Shown here: in pieces, positions 12,936 to 24,470 of the stretch
How positions within the stretch are numbered: position 1 is the stretch's first letter
Layout: every line of letters begins with the position of its first letter
DNA from: Tetradesmus obliquus
Taxonomy: Eukaryota > Chlorophyta > Chlorophyceae > Sphaeropleales > Scenedesmaceae
DNA: 64,000 nt
Assembly: GCA_030272155.1 (NCBI GenBank)
Contig: CP126195.1
Coordinates: forward strand, 1,781,001-1,845,000
Direction: 5' to 3'
Notes under the pieces: model-generated
What the model was told of the DNA's origin: nothing
Seen by the model: the letters and a program-made list of their open reading frames with translations, nothing else
Databases searched by the model: none
Program-made: the position numbers and the translations under genes

Positions 12936-14286
12936 CTACTGCTGCACCTCTGGCACTGTGTCCAGTGCTGAGTCCAGCTCCTTGGCAAACAGCACCTTGG
13001 CGCGGTTGCTCTTTCCCACCACCACCACGTCAGAGCCCTGCTGCAGAGCCCACACCTGCATGGAACGTGACAACACAAGCAGGAAGCATGAATATATTGT
13101 TGAGTGCACTGCTCATTGTGGCATGAGTCGAAGCCACGTCATCTGCCTGCTGCAGCGCCCACACCTGCATGTGACAAAAAATGAAGGTGCACAGGCGGGC
13201 AGCACAGATATTACAGAAGAGCACGGGCTGCATCACTGCACCACCACCACCACGTCAGAGCCCTGCTGCAGCGCCCACACCTGCACCGTTTGGCAACACA
13301 AGCAGGAATCATGAAACGTACGATGAAGTGTGCTGCAGCATTGTCGCATGCTGTTGGGGAGAAGCCACGTCAGCGCCCTGCTGCAGCGCCCACACCTGCA
13401 TGGCACGTGACAACACAAGCAGGAAGCAGTACACATTCTTTTTTGGTGCACTGCGTCATTGTGGCATGAGGCGAAGCCACGTCAGAGCCCTGCTGCAGCG
13501 CCCACACCTGCATGCGACAAAACAAGAAGGTGCACAGGCGGGCAGCACAGAGATCTGGATCAGAGCGTGGTTTTTTTATTACGGAGAACCTGTTGCATCA
13601 TCGCATCACCATCACGTCATAGCCCTGTTGCAGCACCCCCACCTGCGTGGCAGGTACTAGGTAACGCATGGGCAAAAAGCACACATGTGGTGCCGCAAAC
13701 GTACTGCCACAAACGTATTGGGCTGCAGCAGTTTGGTGACCTTACAGACCCTGCAATACAGCCAGCTGTACACATTCCCCCGCAAAGTGTGTCCAACGCT
13801 TGACGCACACTCAAAGCATTATCAATGACTGAATCACCCGTGTTGCGCACCTGAGAGTGGCTGACGTAGCTGATGAGGGTGGTAATCATCAGCGCACCCA
13901 AACGCCCACGTACACCAGCAGCTACAACCCATTGATATCGATACTAGTCTCGAAACAACTTGTGCAAAAGTACAAGTGCAAGCTGTTAAATCCCACCTGT
14001 GAGTGGCTGACGTAGCTGATGAGCGTGGTGATCATCAGAGCCCCAAAGCCAGCGTACACCAACGGCACTCCTGGATCGTTCTTGATCTCCAACCCCGTGC
14101 TGCCCACAATGTCTTCAAGCACAATGCCCAGGCCTTCAACCTGCAGCAACAGCAGCAGCAGCAGCAGCAGCAGTTGTATCAGCAGCATCCCGGGGTCGGT
14201 CTTGATCTCCAGCCCCGTGCTGCCCACAATGTCTTCAAGCATGATACCCAGGCCTTCAACCTAAAGCAGCAGCAGCAGCAGCAGCA

Positions 14287-14319
<33 letters not shown>

Positions 14320-14321
14320 GC

Positions 14322-14364
<43 letters not shown>

Positions 14365-14488
14365 GCAGCAGCAGCAGCAGCAGTTATGTGAGCGCCACCC
14401 CGGGGTCATTCTTGATCTCCAGCCCAGTGCTGCCCACAATGTCTTCAAGCACGATACCCAGGCCTTTGACCTGCAGCAGCACGCAGGA

Positions 14489-14525
<37 letters not shown>

Positions 14526-14880
14526 TGTGTGAGCAGCGCCCAGGGGTTGTTCTTGATCTCCAACCCACTGCTGCCCACGATGTCCTCCGACACGATACCC
14601 AGGCCTTCGACCTGCAGCAGCAACAGCGACCTGTATGATGCAAATTACATCATGCGCAGGTGTCACAGCTTGTTGTGTCCATCACAGCACGCCGCTTCTG
14701 AGCTCCGTGCACAGTGTAAACGTGCCGCTGGTGCTACTACTTGATGCAGCCATAGTGCAACAAACACAACAACTGTTGTTGCACACCTCGATAGGCTTCC
14801 CTGATCCAGCGCGCCGCACGCCGGCGAACTGGCCCTTGCTGTCGTAGAATGTCACGGTGTCCAGGTCACGCGCAAGGACT

Positions 14881-14935
<55 letters not shown>

Positions 14936-17502
14936 CGCGCGTCAATCAGCTGGCCGTCTTCTCGCGGCAGGACAATGGCATGCAGCTTCATGTCCAACGG
15001 GGGAGTCTTTTGAAGTAACACCTATTATAAGCTCACACAAGAACGCGTGGCGGCCGGCCATCCCGCAGCGGCAAGAAGTCGCATACAGCTTTGAACCCAA
15101 CAGAAAGTTTTGACCCAAACGACACCCAACAATAATGCTTACTTGAAATGCCGCGAGGCGGCCGGCCGTCCTCTGGTGGCAGCTCCAGCGGCAGGAAAGT
15201 GGCATACAGCTTCGTACCCATCGGCACCCCAGGCCTGCCTTCTAATGAAGCCAGCGGCAAGTTGAATGAGCGCTGCGGCAAGCCCGCCTTGCTGCTGCCA
15301 GCTGCCAGCTGCTGCTGCTGCTGCTGCTGCTGTGCCTCGCTCTGCAGCTGCTGCAGCACCTGTCCGGTGTTTTGTACTGCTGTACTGCCGGCCTCACTGC
15401 CAGATTGTACTGCTGCTGTAGTGCCTGGCTCCACGAGTCGAAGAGTGAGGGCTGCGAGTGACCAGTCAGTTTGGTACATTGTAACACCGTTATAACGGAA
15501 GGGGTCGTTCACGCTGATCCTCTTGGTGAGAAGTTCCTTGCCGTAGAAATCTCGCAGCGTGAGGTCCGAGTAGAACTGCGCCACGCTGCCGTCCGGCCGC
15601 GTGTCGATTGTGAACTTGTTGACCTGGCAGCAAGAGCAGCAGCAGCAGCAGCAGCAAGCGCATTGATCTGATGCACCCTGTAATGATCAGCATGCGAACC
15701 CTGCCTGCCGCTAGAAACGGTATCAACTCCTGACACGACAACTAGCACCAGCACTGTGTAGCGCACGAACTTCCGCAACACGACGCATAAAAAAGCTAGC
15801 ACTTGTGTGAGCAGGCGCAATCATTTCATGTAATGACCTGCAGCACGGTGTCTGCCCCTGCCGGGTAGCTGGCGAGGCTGCTGGCTGGGCGCAGCGCACC
15901 CATCCCCACCACATCACCAGGATGCCGTTATTGGTAGTTGAAACCTCAATTGAACGTCTCCCTATCAGCAAAACTACTATTGCATCACCAGAACCATGTT
16001 ATCACCAACCATACTTGATGGGCTCACCTGCAGCACAGTGTCTGCCCCAGCCGGGTAGCTGGCGAGGCTGCTGGCTGGGCGCAGCGCCTGCCCCACCACA
16101 AACTCCTGGCCCTCGGGGCACATGGCGGTGCCCTTCCAGGTGCCAAAGCCACTCCACGCCGTGCCTGCAGAGCAATAAAATTCAACACCCATTTTGAAGA
16201 TACTCAAGACACCCAATATGAAGATACTCATGCAGCTTCATTGCAAGTTGTGCTCGCATGAGTAAGTGGGTGTACCCACTGCAGCAGGTGCAAACGTGTG
16301 CGGCAGGCAGGATGGCAGCTGCAAATTTGCACCCCGCCTGAACTGCAATCCCCACCTGCCAGGCACATCAGCAGCGCGATGTGCACTCCAATCGGCCCTA
16401 GCCGCCCCGCAAGCCCCTTGAAGGCGTACAGCTGCCCGTCTTGCAGGAAAACTTGGTAGCTCTTGGCTGCCAGCTGAGACGCCACGTCAGACAGGCGAGC
16501 CGAGGGCAGCACCTGCGGTGTGCCCTGCTTGCGCAGCGCCAGCGGAGTTGAAGCGAAGCGCCAGCGCTGCGCCACCTGCAGGGAAAAAGGCGGGAGGATG
16601 AGGCAAGATGTAAGCTTTTCTAAAGGCATCTGCGGCGTGCCCTGCTTGCGCAGCGCGAGCGGAGTTGAGGCGAAGCGCCAGCGCTGCGCGACCTGCAGGA
16701 AAGAGCCAGCACCGCGTCAGCAACCACCCATATGCTGGATAAACTACCGTCGTACCTTGGTTTTCGGCAGCTGTGTGGTGTGGCTGCGGGCCGCCAACGA
16801 AGCACCCAGCAGCGCTACTGCTGCCCATGACCACCAAGGGACGTCACAAGTGCAACACGCACAGCTGCACTGCATTGCATCGCGCTTTTACAGGATGCTT
16901 CCTCAGACTCTGTGCACAGCTGCAATGCTGGCTTATCTGCCTACCTTTGCTGTTGGCAGCTGTGTGGTGTAAGTGCAGGCCATCAGCGAAGCACCCAGCA
17001 GGCCAATTGCTGCGTAGAAGTACCATGCGGAGTAGATGTGGTCCAGCTGCAGCAGCAGCAGCAGCTGGTAGTCCAGGAACCCCAGCACCTTGTCGCCCTC
17101 TGTGGGGTAGTTGGAGAGGTAGTACTCCAGGCCCTGCGAGGCAGGCGGCAGCAGCAGCAGCAACAGGTTTCAAATTTTAAATATGCAGAGGTAAGGAACA
17201 CCTTGTCGCCCTGTGTGGGGTAGTTGGTGAGGTAGTACTCCAGACCCTGGCAGGCAGGCGGCGGCAGCAGCAGCAGCAGCAGCCACAGGGTTCAATTATC
17301 ATGCAGAGGTAACGAATCCAGCACCTTGTCGCCCTCTGTGGGGTAGTTGGTGAGGTAGTACTCCAGGCCCTGCAGGCCATGTGCAGCATCAGCAACAGCA
17401 GCAGCACGTCAGCTGTTGCTACAAGGTGCCCTGCTGCAGAGCAAATCTATGCTGCATATGTGGACGGCCAGATGTATAGACATCAAATCATGGTTGCTGC
17501 TG

Positions 17503-17548
<46 letters not shown>

Positions 17549-18158
17549 GCGCTCACCTTGTTTTGTGGGATGATGGTGCCCAGTGCAGACAGGCCTGTGA
17601 TGACAGCCATGATGCCGATGGCTCTTGGCAGTGATGCAAGCTCCTTCAGCACCTTGCGGCTCACAACTTTAAACAGGTCTGGCTGAGCCACTGCTGCTGC
17701 TGCTGCTCCTGCATCTGCAGGCGCTTCTGTGCTGGTCTGTAAGCTGACCTGCTGCTGCTGCTGCTGTTGTTGTTGCGGGGGCTGGCTGCTGGCCTTTTTT
17801 GCAGGTGTGCTGGAGCTGACATCAGGTGCTGGCGTGACTGAGATTGGCTGCCGCCGCTGCTTGCTGCTGCCTGCAAGTCACATGGCAGAACATGACATGT
17901 AGGCAGGTGGTTGGCGGTGGTAGTGGCAGCGCCACTGGCAGCAACAGCGGCAGCAGCAGCACCAGCAGCAACAATGACAGCACACCCACTAGCAATGCCA
18001 CAGGCGTGGTATGCAATTCAAAAAGAGGTAAAGCAATTCCTATCAGATAGTTGTAGCTTACCTCCTGCTCGAGAGATTGTCAGCATCCTGCTGCCAGGAC
18101 GTGTCAGGCAGCTGCATGGCCACTGTGCCCTCAGAGACCCCTGCATGGTGGCTTGCAT
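12936..18158 (-). CDS. CCS1: CCS1, plastid c-type cytochrome assembly protein (ResB family)
   Basis: Nine exons join in phase to 597 residues: 18062-18158, 17557-17870, 16945-17133, 16356-16575, 16028-16164, 15143-15623, 14787-14878, 13997-14140 and 12936-13055. The N-terminus looks like a plastid transit peptide. Membrane segments include LPRAIGIMAVITGLSALG, YFYAAIGLLGASLMACTY, GVHIALLMCLAG and the last one, VYAGFGALMITTLISYVSH. The end, WALQQGSDVVVVGKSNRAK, is the hallmark CCS1 C-terminus. The large lumenal part lies in exons 5-7. With CcsA this protein makes the System II haem-delivery and ligation complex in the thylakoid membrane, needed for cytochromes f and c6. The length is close to that known for the Chlamydomonas protein. 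At least six exons have edge copies in adjoining introns. Confidence 0.93.
13120..13660 (-). repeat. Echo array of CCS1 last exon start
   Basis: Five copies of the 5' edge of the last exon (acceptor plus codons for VWALQQGSDV) lie near 13130-13175, 13245-13290, 13363-13405, 13478-13520 and 13612-13655, spaced about 115-130 bp. The real exon begins at 13055. Some intronic flank, with an AACACAAGCAGGAA motif, is repeated too. Confidence 0.85.
13840..13920 (-). repeat. Echo of CCS1 exon 8 end
   Basis: A copy of the 3' half of exon 8 (GALMITTLISYVSHSQ plus a GT donor) lies downstream of the real exon 13997-14140. Confidence 0.8.
14141..14635 (-). repeat. Echo array of CCS1 exon 8 start
   Basis: Three copies of the 5' half of exon 8 (VEGLGIVxEDIVGSTGLEIK) lie at about 14150-14262, 14380-14472 and 14535-14615, upstream of the real exon. 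Each is joined to a sense (CTG)n tract, and each is cut at about the same codon (DPG). Confidence 0.85.
15010..15120 (-). repeat. Degenerate echo of CCS1 exon 6 end
   Basis: A copy of the GTKLYA...DGRPP end of exon 6 (real exon 15143-15623), followed by a second, more decayed one near 14950-15010 (LHAIVLPREDGQ). Confidence 0.65.
15835..15905 (-). repeat. Echo of CCS1 exon 5 end
   Basis: A copy of the last about 65 bp of exon 5 (ALRPASSLASYPAG, then LQ), with altered sequence at the donor. The real exon is 16028-16164. Confidence 0.8.
16620..16700 (-). repeat. Echo of CCS1 exon 4 start
   Basis: A copy of the acceptor and first about 60 bp of exon 4 (VAQRWRFASTPLALRKQGTPQ), upstream of the real exon 16356-16575. 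It is nearly identical, so it is young. Confidence 0.85.
17190..17375 (-). repeat. Two echoes of CCS1 exon 3 start
   Basis: Copies of LEYYLTNYPTxGDKV lie at about 17200-17250 and 17318-17372, upstream of the real exon 16945-17133. The reading stops matching after about 16 codons. Confidence 0.85.
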
Positions 18159-18648
18159 GCGGGAAGTAACAACCCAGAAAGTATGCTGATGCTGTAAGAA
18201 TTAAAATTTGCTGATAGCAGCTTCAATGGGCCATGTGAAGTCGCAGACAAAGACAGGCAAGGTGCGAAAGGAAGAGAGATGACACAAATCAAACCCGAAT
18301 CGACAGCGTTGAGAATCCAAATGCGTAAAGCAACTAGTTTGCATCTACAGTAGTTGATGCTGCAGTGTCGCTGGTACATGCGGAATGGTACACCGGTGCG
18401 GCATTTGTGTGCGGGTGACAGATGAGCCGTTCAATGCCCTGAAATTACCTGAAAGTAGTTGTTTGTAACGTCTGCAATTCTATACTACAATTATAGCGTA
18501 CAGAGCATCTATTCCAGCCTACGCTTGACTGCTACTGCTGCAGTTTCTTCTTGCGTCTTGTTCACTTCACGCCTCCAGGGACAACCCATACAGCAATAAT
18601 TTTACTTCAACAATCATTTCCTGAATCTCACGTCTATACAGTGGTCGG
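18159..18648. promoter_or_regulatory. Divergent promoter region CCS1 / O-methyltransferase
   Basis: 490 bp between two start codons on opposite strands, more AT-rich than its surroundings, with no repeats. I see no named motif. Confidence 0.4.
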
Positions 18649-21378
18649 ATGCAACACACCAGCCTGCATCAATTGAGGCCCTTGACAACACCACACTTGG
18701 CATGGCCATCAGGCCTGCACAACTGCAGCAACAACAGCTGCAGAAGCAGCTCTAGAATGTTTTCAAAGTCCCAGCAGACAGCTCTTCAGCAGCAGCAGAG
18801 CAGCCGGGGGTGTATGTTGCGTGCAGCAGCAAGAACGTGCGCCAGCTTAGGCCTGACACAGCAGCGGCTGCTGACTCAGGTGCCACAGCACAGTGCAGTC
18901 TGCGCAGTAAGCAGCTTGCATGCCTTTAAACAGGCTTGCAGAAAAACTCCTTGCAGCCGCAGTAGCAGCAGCAGAGTTAGCAGGCAATCATCATCAGCTG
19001 CTGCCGGCGATGCATGCTGCAGCGGCAGCAGCAGCGGCAGCAGCAGCAGCAGCAGCAATGCTGCAGCCTCCACAGCCACCGACAACAGCAGCAGCAGCAG
19101 CAGCAAGCCGCCCAAGCGGCAGCGTAGCAGTGCAGCAGGCGATGCCTGGGTAGTCAACAAGGAGCCAATCAGTACTGCCATGAGCCAGCAGCTGTACAGC
19201 TACCTGCTGGCACACACGCGTGAGCCGCAAGTCCTGCAAGAGCTGCGGCTGGAGACGGCAGGGATGCAGGGTGGGCACATGCAGGTGGGATGTGCAAGAT
19301 GGGGGCATGACCTTTTGCAAACAGTTGCATGGTTGTGTGGGTAGGCGGTGCTGCTGCTGCGCTTATCAGCTGTAGCTGGGAACTGCAGAGCTGCAGGGCG
19401 GACACATGCAGGTGAGAGGGGTGAGATGACAAATCAAAAGCCAGCAGCTGTACAGCTATCTGCTGGCACGCACGAGTGAACCGCAAGTCCTGCAAGAGCT
19501 GCGGCTGGAGACGGCAGGGCTGCAAGGCGGGCACATGCAGCTGAGCCATTAGGGCCTAGAGGGTGTATAGGTGCTGCTGCTGGTGGTGCTGGTGCTAGTG
19601 CTCGTACGGGCCGTGCAGCTACGTTGGATACATGAGGATGAGGCGTTGCATCGTTGCTGCTGCTCTGATCAGTTGTGGCTGGAGACGGCAGGGCTGCAAG
19701 GGTGGCACATGCAGGTGAGAGAGATGGGGTGGCATGACGTCATGCAGTCAACATTAATGCAATGCTCAAGCGACGCCAAGGCAGGGCCGGCAGGACAGCT
19801 GCTGTGTGCTTGCATGTTCTGCATCCACTGCATACCAACTGCTGCCAGCTCCGTGATGTGTCAGCAATGCTCTGTCCGGCGACCGCAACCACCAGTGAGA
19901 CTGTCCAATTGTCACGTAATGACATGTTACGTGCCCGCAGATCGCACCCGAGCAGGGCACACTGCTGTCGCTGCTGGTGCAGCTGCTGGGCGTGTCCTCA
20001 GCCATTGAAGTAGGAGTGTTCACCGGCTACTCCTCGTTGGCTGTGGCGCTGGCGCTACCCCCTGATGGCAGGCTGGTGGCGTTTGATCGAGATCCAGTCA
20101 GCATGGAGGTGGCCCGCAGGTGAGGGGATGATACGGGCTGTTTGGCGTGTTCACCGGCTATTCTTCACTGGCAGTGGCTCTGGCGCTGCCGCCTCATCGC
20201 AGGCTGGTGGCATTTGACAGGGACCCAGTCAGCATGGAGGTGGCTCGCAGGTGAGAGGGGATCAACAGTGTATGATAGTGTACTGTTGGAATAATATGTT
20301 ATGCATTTTTATGCTTTGCATGTTGATGCTGGCGGTGGCGCTGGCGCTGCCGCCTCATTGCAGGCTGGTTGCCTTTGACAGGGACCCGGTCAGCATGGAG
20401 GTGGCTCGCAGGTGAGACGGGATCACCAGTGTATGAGAGTGTACTGTTGGAATCACATGTTATGCATTCTATGCTTTGCATGTTGATGCTGGCAGTGGCG
20501 CTGGCGCTGCCGCCTCATGGCAGGCTGGTGGCATCTAACCGAGACCCAGTCAGCATGGAGGTGGCCCGCAGGTGCGGGTACTGCTTGTAGCATTCTATGA
20601 GTTGTTGTTATATGGCATCATACACTGTTGAGGCTGCTGGCGGTGCGCTGGCGCTGCCGCCTGGTGGCAAGTCACAGGGACCCAGTCAGCATGGAGGTGG
20701 CTCGCAGGTGAATTTTTTTGAATCAGCAATTGTTTTCAACGTGATTTAATACTGGCTGCGGCCGACATGATGTGGGCCTTGCAGGAATGCACGATGTGCT
20801 GCAGATATTACTCGCTCGCGCACAACACCAGGTGGTTGCTGTGTCCCGGGTAGGAACCCGTAGCCCTCAGCCCTAGGAGCCTCAGAGTTGTGTGCCACAG
20901 CTGCGGGTGGTGCGCAGCATGCCGTCTGTGGAGCTTGCATTGCACAGCCCCTGTGCACAAGTTGCGTCGGCTGTTCTCAAGCTGCTGCAATAATATGTTG
21001 ATGCGCTGCTTGCTTGGCCGCAGGTACTGGGCAAAATCCGGCGTCTCAGACAAAGTGGACGGCCGGCTCGGCCCTGCACTTGAAGGCCTGCAGCAGCTGC
21101 TGCAGCAAGAAGGCCCCGGCAGCTTCGATTTTGCATTCATAGACGCTGACAAGCGCGGCTACCAGGCCTATTTCGAGCTGTGCCTGCAGCTTGTAAAGCC
21201 TGGCGGCTGCATTGCGGTTGATAACGTGTTATTTTACGGCAAGGTGGCAGATGCAGCAGTGAATGATAAGGCCACGCTGGCGCTGCGGCAGTTCAACAAG
21301 GATTTGATGGCCGATGAGCGCGTGTCGTTTAGTATTGTGCCAATTGGGGATGGCATGGCACTTTGCCGCAAGCAGTAA
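18649..21378 (+). CDS. Caffeoyl-CoA-type O-methyltransferase (class I, metal-dependent)
   Basis: Three exons, 18649-19284, 19941-20119 and 21024-21378, join in phase to 389 residues. The first about 170 residues are Ser/Ala/Gln-rich and may include an organelle transit peptide; an internal start at 18757 is possible. The catalytic part begins at about [16 protein letters not shown]. It shows the S-adenosylmethionine motif [10 protein letters not shown] (about 235-244), the acidic FDRDP, the metal site FIDADK (about 310-315) and the VDNVL loop typical of methyltransferase family 3. These enzymes methylate catechol-like hydroxyls with SAM and a divalent metal; the substrate here cannot be told. 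A TGTAA signal follows the stop at 21399-21403. Introns 1 and 2 carry arrays of exon-edge copies. Confidence 0.9.
19365..19720 (+). repeat. Echoes of O-methyltransferase exon 1 end
   Basis: Three copies of the end of exon 1 ([15 protein letters not shown] region) lie at about 19372-19412, 19438-19545 and 19668-19716. Two keep a GTGAGA donor; the longest (from [10 protein letters not shown]) has lost the GT. Confidence 0.85.
20140..20710 (+). repeat. Echo array of O-methyltransferase exon 2 end
   Basis: Four copies of the 3' part of exon 2 ([24 protein letters not shown] plus donor) lie at about 20145-20252, 20328-20413, 20490-20573 and 20628-20710. The flanking GGGATCA(A/C)CAGTGTATGA intron sequence is repeated in two of them. 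The true exon is 19941-20119. Confidence 0.88.
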
Positions 21379-22914
21379 ATGGCGCTGCTGGCAGTGGCTG
21401 TAACAGAACACAAGAAAGGGTCCTAGTGCCATTGTCACTATTAAATGGTGCGGCTAGCAGGGAATCGGCACGCTAGCAGAGACTGCTGTGGCTGGCGGCG
21501 AGTGCTGCGGCCAGAAATCAATGACGCTGTCAGCAACAAATGGCATCCACGCATCCTGCTGGTGCGGCAAAATTGCAGCTTTACAGCAGCATGGGTCAAG
21601 AACTACTGTTCATAACGAGCACCATGCGAGCTCAGCACTGCTGCTTCATAGAGCAGCTCTGGTGCAGGGGTTGGACAAGGCTCCGCGCGTGCTAGACAAG
21701 TATGAAAGTGGAAATGAATCACTTTGATACCCCGTAACCAGCCAACTCACGCTGAACGAAGCAGCTGTGCGGGTAGTTCTATCGGCGCCAATGTCGTCCT
21801 GCATTCCCGCCTCAGCCTGAGTAGCACCTTTCGCCGCCAAAATAACAGAAAGCATTCATTGTATACGTGATTTGGTTTAAAAAAAGGCACGGAGGTGCGG
21901 GGCTGCTCACAGCGAAAGCACGGCAAACAGAGCTGCACTGTAGCAGTCACTGCTACGGTAGCCACACAACTGATGCACCCCTTGCTGCACCATCTCACAC
22001 GGGATGAGCAGCATCTGACTTCAGGTGCAGCACAATTAACAATATGAGCACCAGCCGTGGGCAGTAGCACCGGCATGGCGTGAATGCAGTGCTCTGCCTG
22101 GGCTTGCTAGACTGTGAGCAGCAACAGCTCCATGACAGCTGTCAGCCTGCAGGCGCCTTGGGCCCAGCCACCTGCTGCCGATGTAGCTGTGTCTGCATTG
22201 GCAGTCTCTGCAGCAGGTGACGAGCTGTGAGCTGTCAAGCAGCAGTCAATTCAGCACTGCTGTGTCTGGTGGCGCCGGACTCTGGCATGGTAGGGCAGAG
22301 CACTGCTACATCACCATGGCAGCACTAATAGTGCTCCAAAGCGCTTTTCGTGATGAGTATTGTGCTTTGAGCTGAGCCATGTGGGCCTGGTGCAGCTGGC
22401 GCTGCCACACCTCTGGGGTGCTGCTGCTGGTGGCACTGTGTTTACTGTTCTTTCCATGTGAGCAGCCTCGCACCTCGCCGATTTTCACATAACAGTTACT
22501 TACTCTTTTAATCGTAATGAAACAGCAACTAATGCAGAAGGCGCCACTTCAGGTGGAAGACGAATACGCACCCAGACTGGCGCCGAATGAGCTCCCAGGC
22601 CAGCAACTCAAATCAGCTCGTTCTTGAGCTTTGCAGCGCCTGAAGTTCAATGTTTGCAGGCAACTAAACAAGTTCAAACAGCAATGCGTGCGAGTGATGC
22701 ACTGCAGGTTGAACCTCACAGCAGCTGCCCCACGACACCATAGACTGTGTTACTGTACGTTACACACTCCACTCAACAAGGAGTGGGAGCCCCTATCAGG
22801 AGCTAACGACATGCTCATAAAGACGAGGACTGGAACCCCAATCAGGAGCCAACAAAATCATCTTTGCGGCAATGGTTTTCCACGAGAAGTACTGTCACCG
22901 AGGGCCAGCAGTGC
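21379..22914. other. Intergenic space between convergent genes
   Basis: 3' flanks of the O-methyltransferase and the second HVA22-like locus. No exon, RNA gene or repeat array recognised. Confidence 0.45.
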
Positions 22915-23931
22915 TCAGACAAAGCTTTTGTAGAGTGCATCCCAAGCCTCTTCGCAAAACCCCTCCTGTGCCAACAAGTAGCCAACCATTCGAACTGCTG
23001 CATACATAAGCAGACACTCAACACCATACTTGGACTCGGTCGGATGAGCCTCATGACGGCATATGCATATGACAATGGCTGCGCATACTTCCAGCCCAAT
23101 CAGGACAGGAGTCGTTTTTGTCACACCCAACACCTCTGTCCATAAAAGTGGCAGGGCCAGCAAACAACAGAAAGTCCACAGCGCCCGCTGCAAATCGTCA
23201 AGGTCAGACTGCGAAACAGCAGCAGCAGCGGGCCGCCGCTGCCAGCGGCGGCGGCAGCAGCAGTAGCATGGATGAACGTGTGCAATTAAAAGAAGTGTGA
23301 GTGGATTCATACTATGTAAATGCGTAAGCTGGGTTTAAATGTCTTGTCAGGTACCTGCATGTCAGCAGCAACCCCAAAAACTCCTGCAAAAACTCAAGAT
23401 ACCTCAGACAACTCAAACATCGCAACTACAAACAAGTTGTAAGCAGCAAGTCAACCTCACAAGTATCAGACACCAAACTGTGCACAGCAGCCATTTAATT
23501 AAACGTCCAGCTTACCGACTTCAGCATCCAAGTCCACATCGCAGTATTTGAATCGCGTCACCCCTCACCTGATACGTGGGTACTAGCTTTCTGAGGAACG
23601 GGGCTAGCCCCTGGTCATATACCCACAGTGCCAGCTGTGTGTTGGGGTGGGGTACCACAGGGCCACCACGAACCCTAGCTTCATGGTGTAGTATACGGCT
23701 GCGTAGCCAAAGCGCCAGCTAAGCACGCAATCCAGGGCAGTGTGGCAGCAGGAGTAGATGGCTAGGACGATCCAGTAGACGGCCCAGTTGTGGACTTCCA
23801 CATCATCAGGCCTGCCTGAGTGCTTGAGAGACTTGAAGGTAAGGTAGGCTGTTGTGCGGAAGCGACGACCGCAGCATCAGCAGCAGCAGCAGCAGCAGCA
23901 GCAGCATCAGCAGCAGCAGCGACAGCAGCGA

Positions 23932-23981
<50 letters not shown>

Positions 23982-23982
23982 C

Positions 23983-24017
<35 letters not shown>

Positions 24018-24470
24018 CAAGCAGAACAAGCAGCAGCAGCAGCAGGTTGGATGAGCAAGTGCAAAGGCTGCGAGCCAAGTGGCCTAGGCCTGATTGATGG
24101 GCCAGTTAAAGAAGTGCGTGCTTTCTGAGTATCACAGTGCAGCATGATTTCCACAAGACAGCCTGCATATCAGGTGACTGGTCGTGTTGTTGACCAAGCT
24201 GAAGCAGGTGTTCAGGCTTGCCACGTGAGGGTAGACATGCCAGGCTTTTTAAGACAGGCGACAGGCACATGTCCAGCCTTGCATTGCTGTGTATCAATAC
24301 AACGTTTCAATACTTACATGGATCGCTGCCTGCTACTGTGTGCAACTGCATGCAGCATGCACAGCTGTCTGGCCAGCCATTTCACCAGCAGGCACCTCAC
24401 CTGGCACGGCGTAGGCAATGAAGCCGTACGTCATTGAGTACAGCAGTGCAACGACACTCAAAGCCGCCAT
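22915..24470 (-). pseudogene. Second HVA22-like locus, one-base frameshift
   Basis: Three exons mirror the 9205-11267 gene: 24401-24470 (70 bp; SMTYGFIAYAVP), 23579-23848 (YLTFKSLKHSG...NWAVYWIVLAIYSCCHTALDC) and 22915-23208. Exon 2 holds one base too many within the run CCCCACCCC at about 23643-23651. Without it the frame continues NTQLALWVYDQGLAPFL, matching the sister gene, and all phases agree (210 residues). The cause may be a real mutation or a base error in a G-rich run. The last exon does not resemble the sister's Ala-rich tail; it encodes two hydrophobic stretches and may be diverged or wrongly assigned. So this is either a decayed copy or an intact gene with a sequencing slip. Confidence 0.7.
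23873..24044. repeat. (CAG)n microsatellite tract
   Basis: About 170 bp of imperfect CAG repeats (sense CTG for the minus-strand gene) lie in intron 1 of the second HVA22-like locus, ending about 25 bp before the acceptor of its exon 2. Confidence 0.9.

Noticed and set aside
13120-13660. CRISPR-like regular repeats
   Set aside because: The repeats are copies of a CCS1 exon edge in a eukaryotic intron, and the spacers are partly repeated too.
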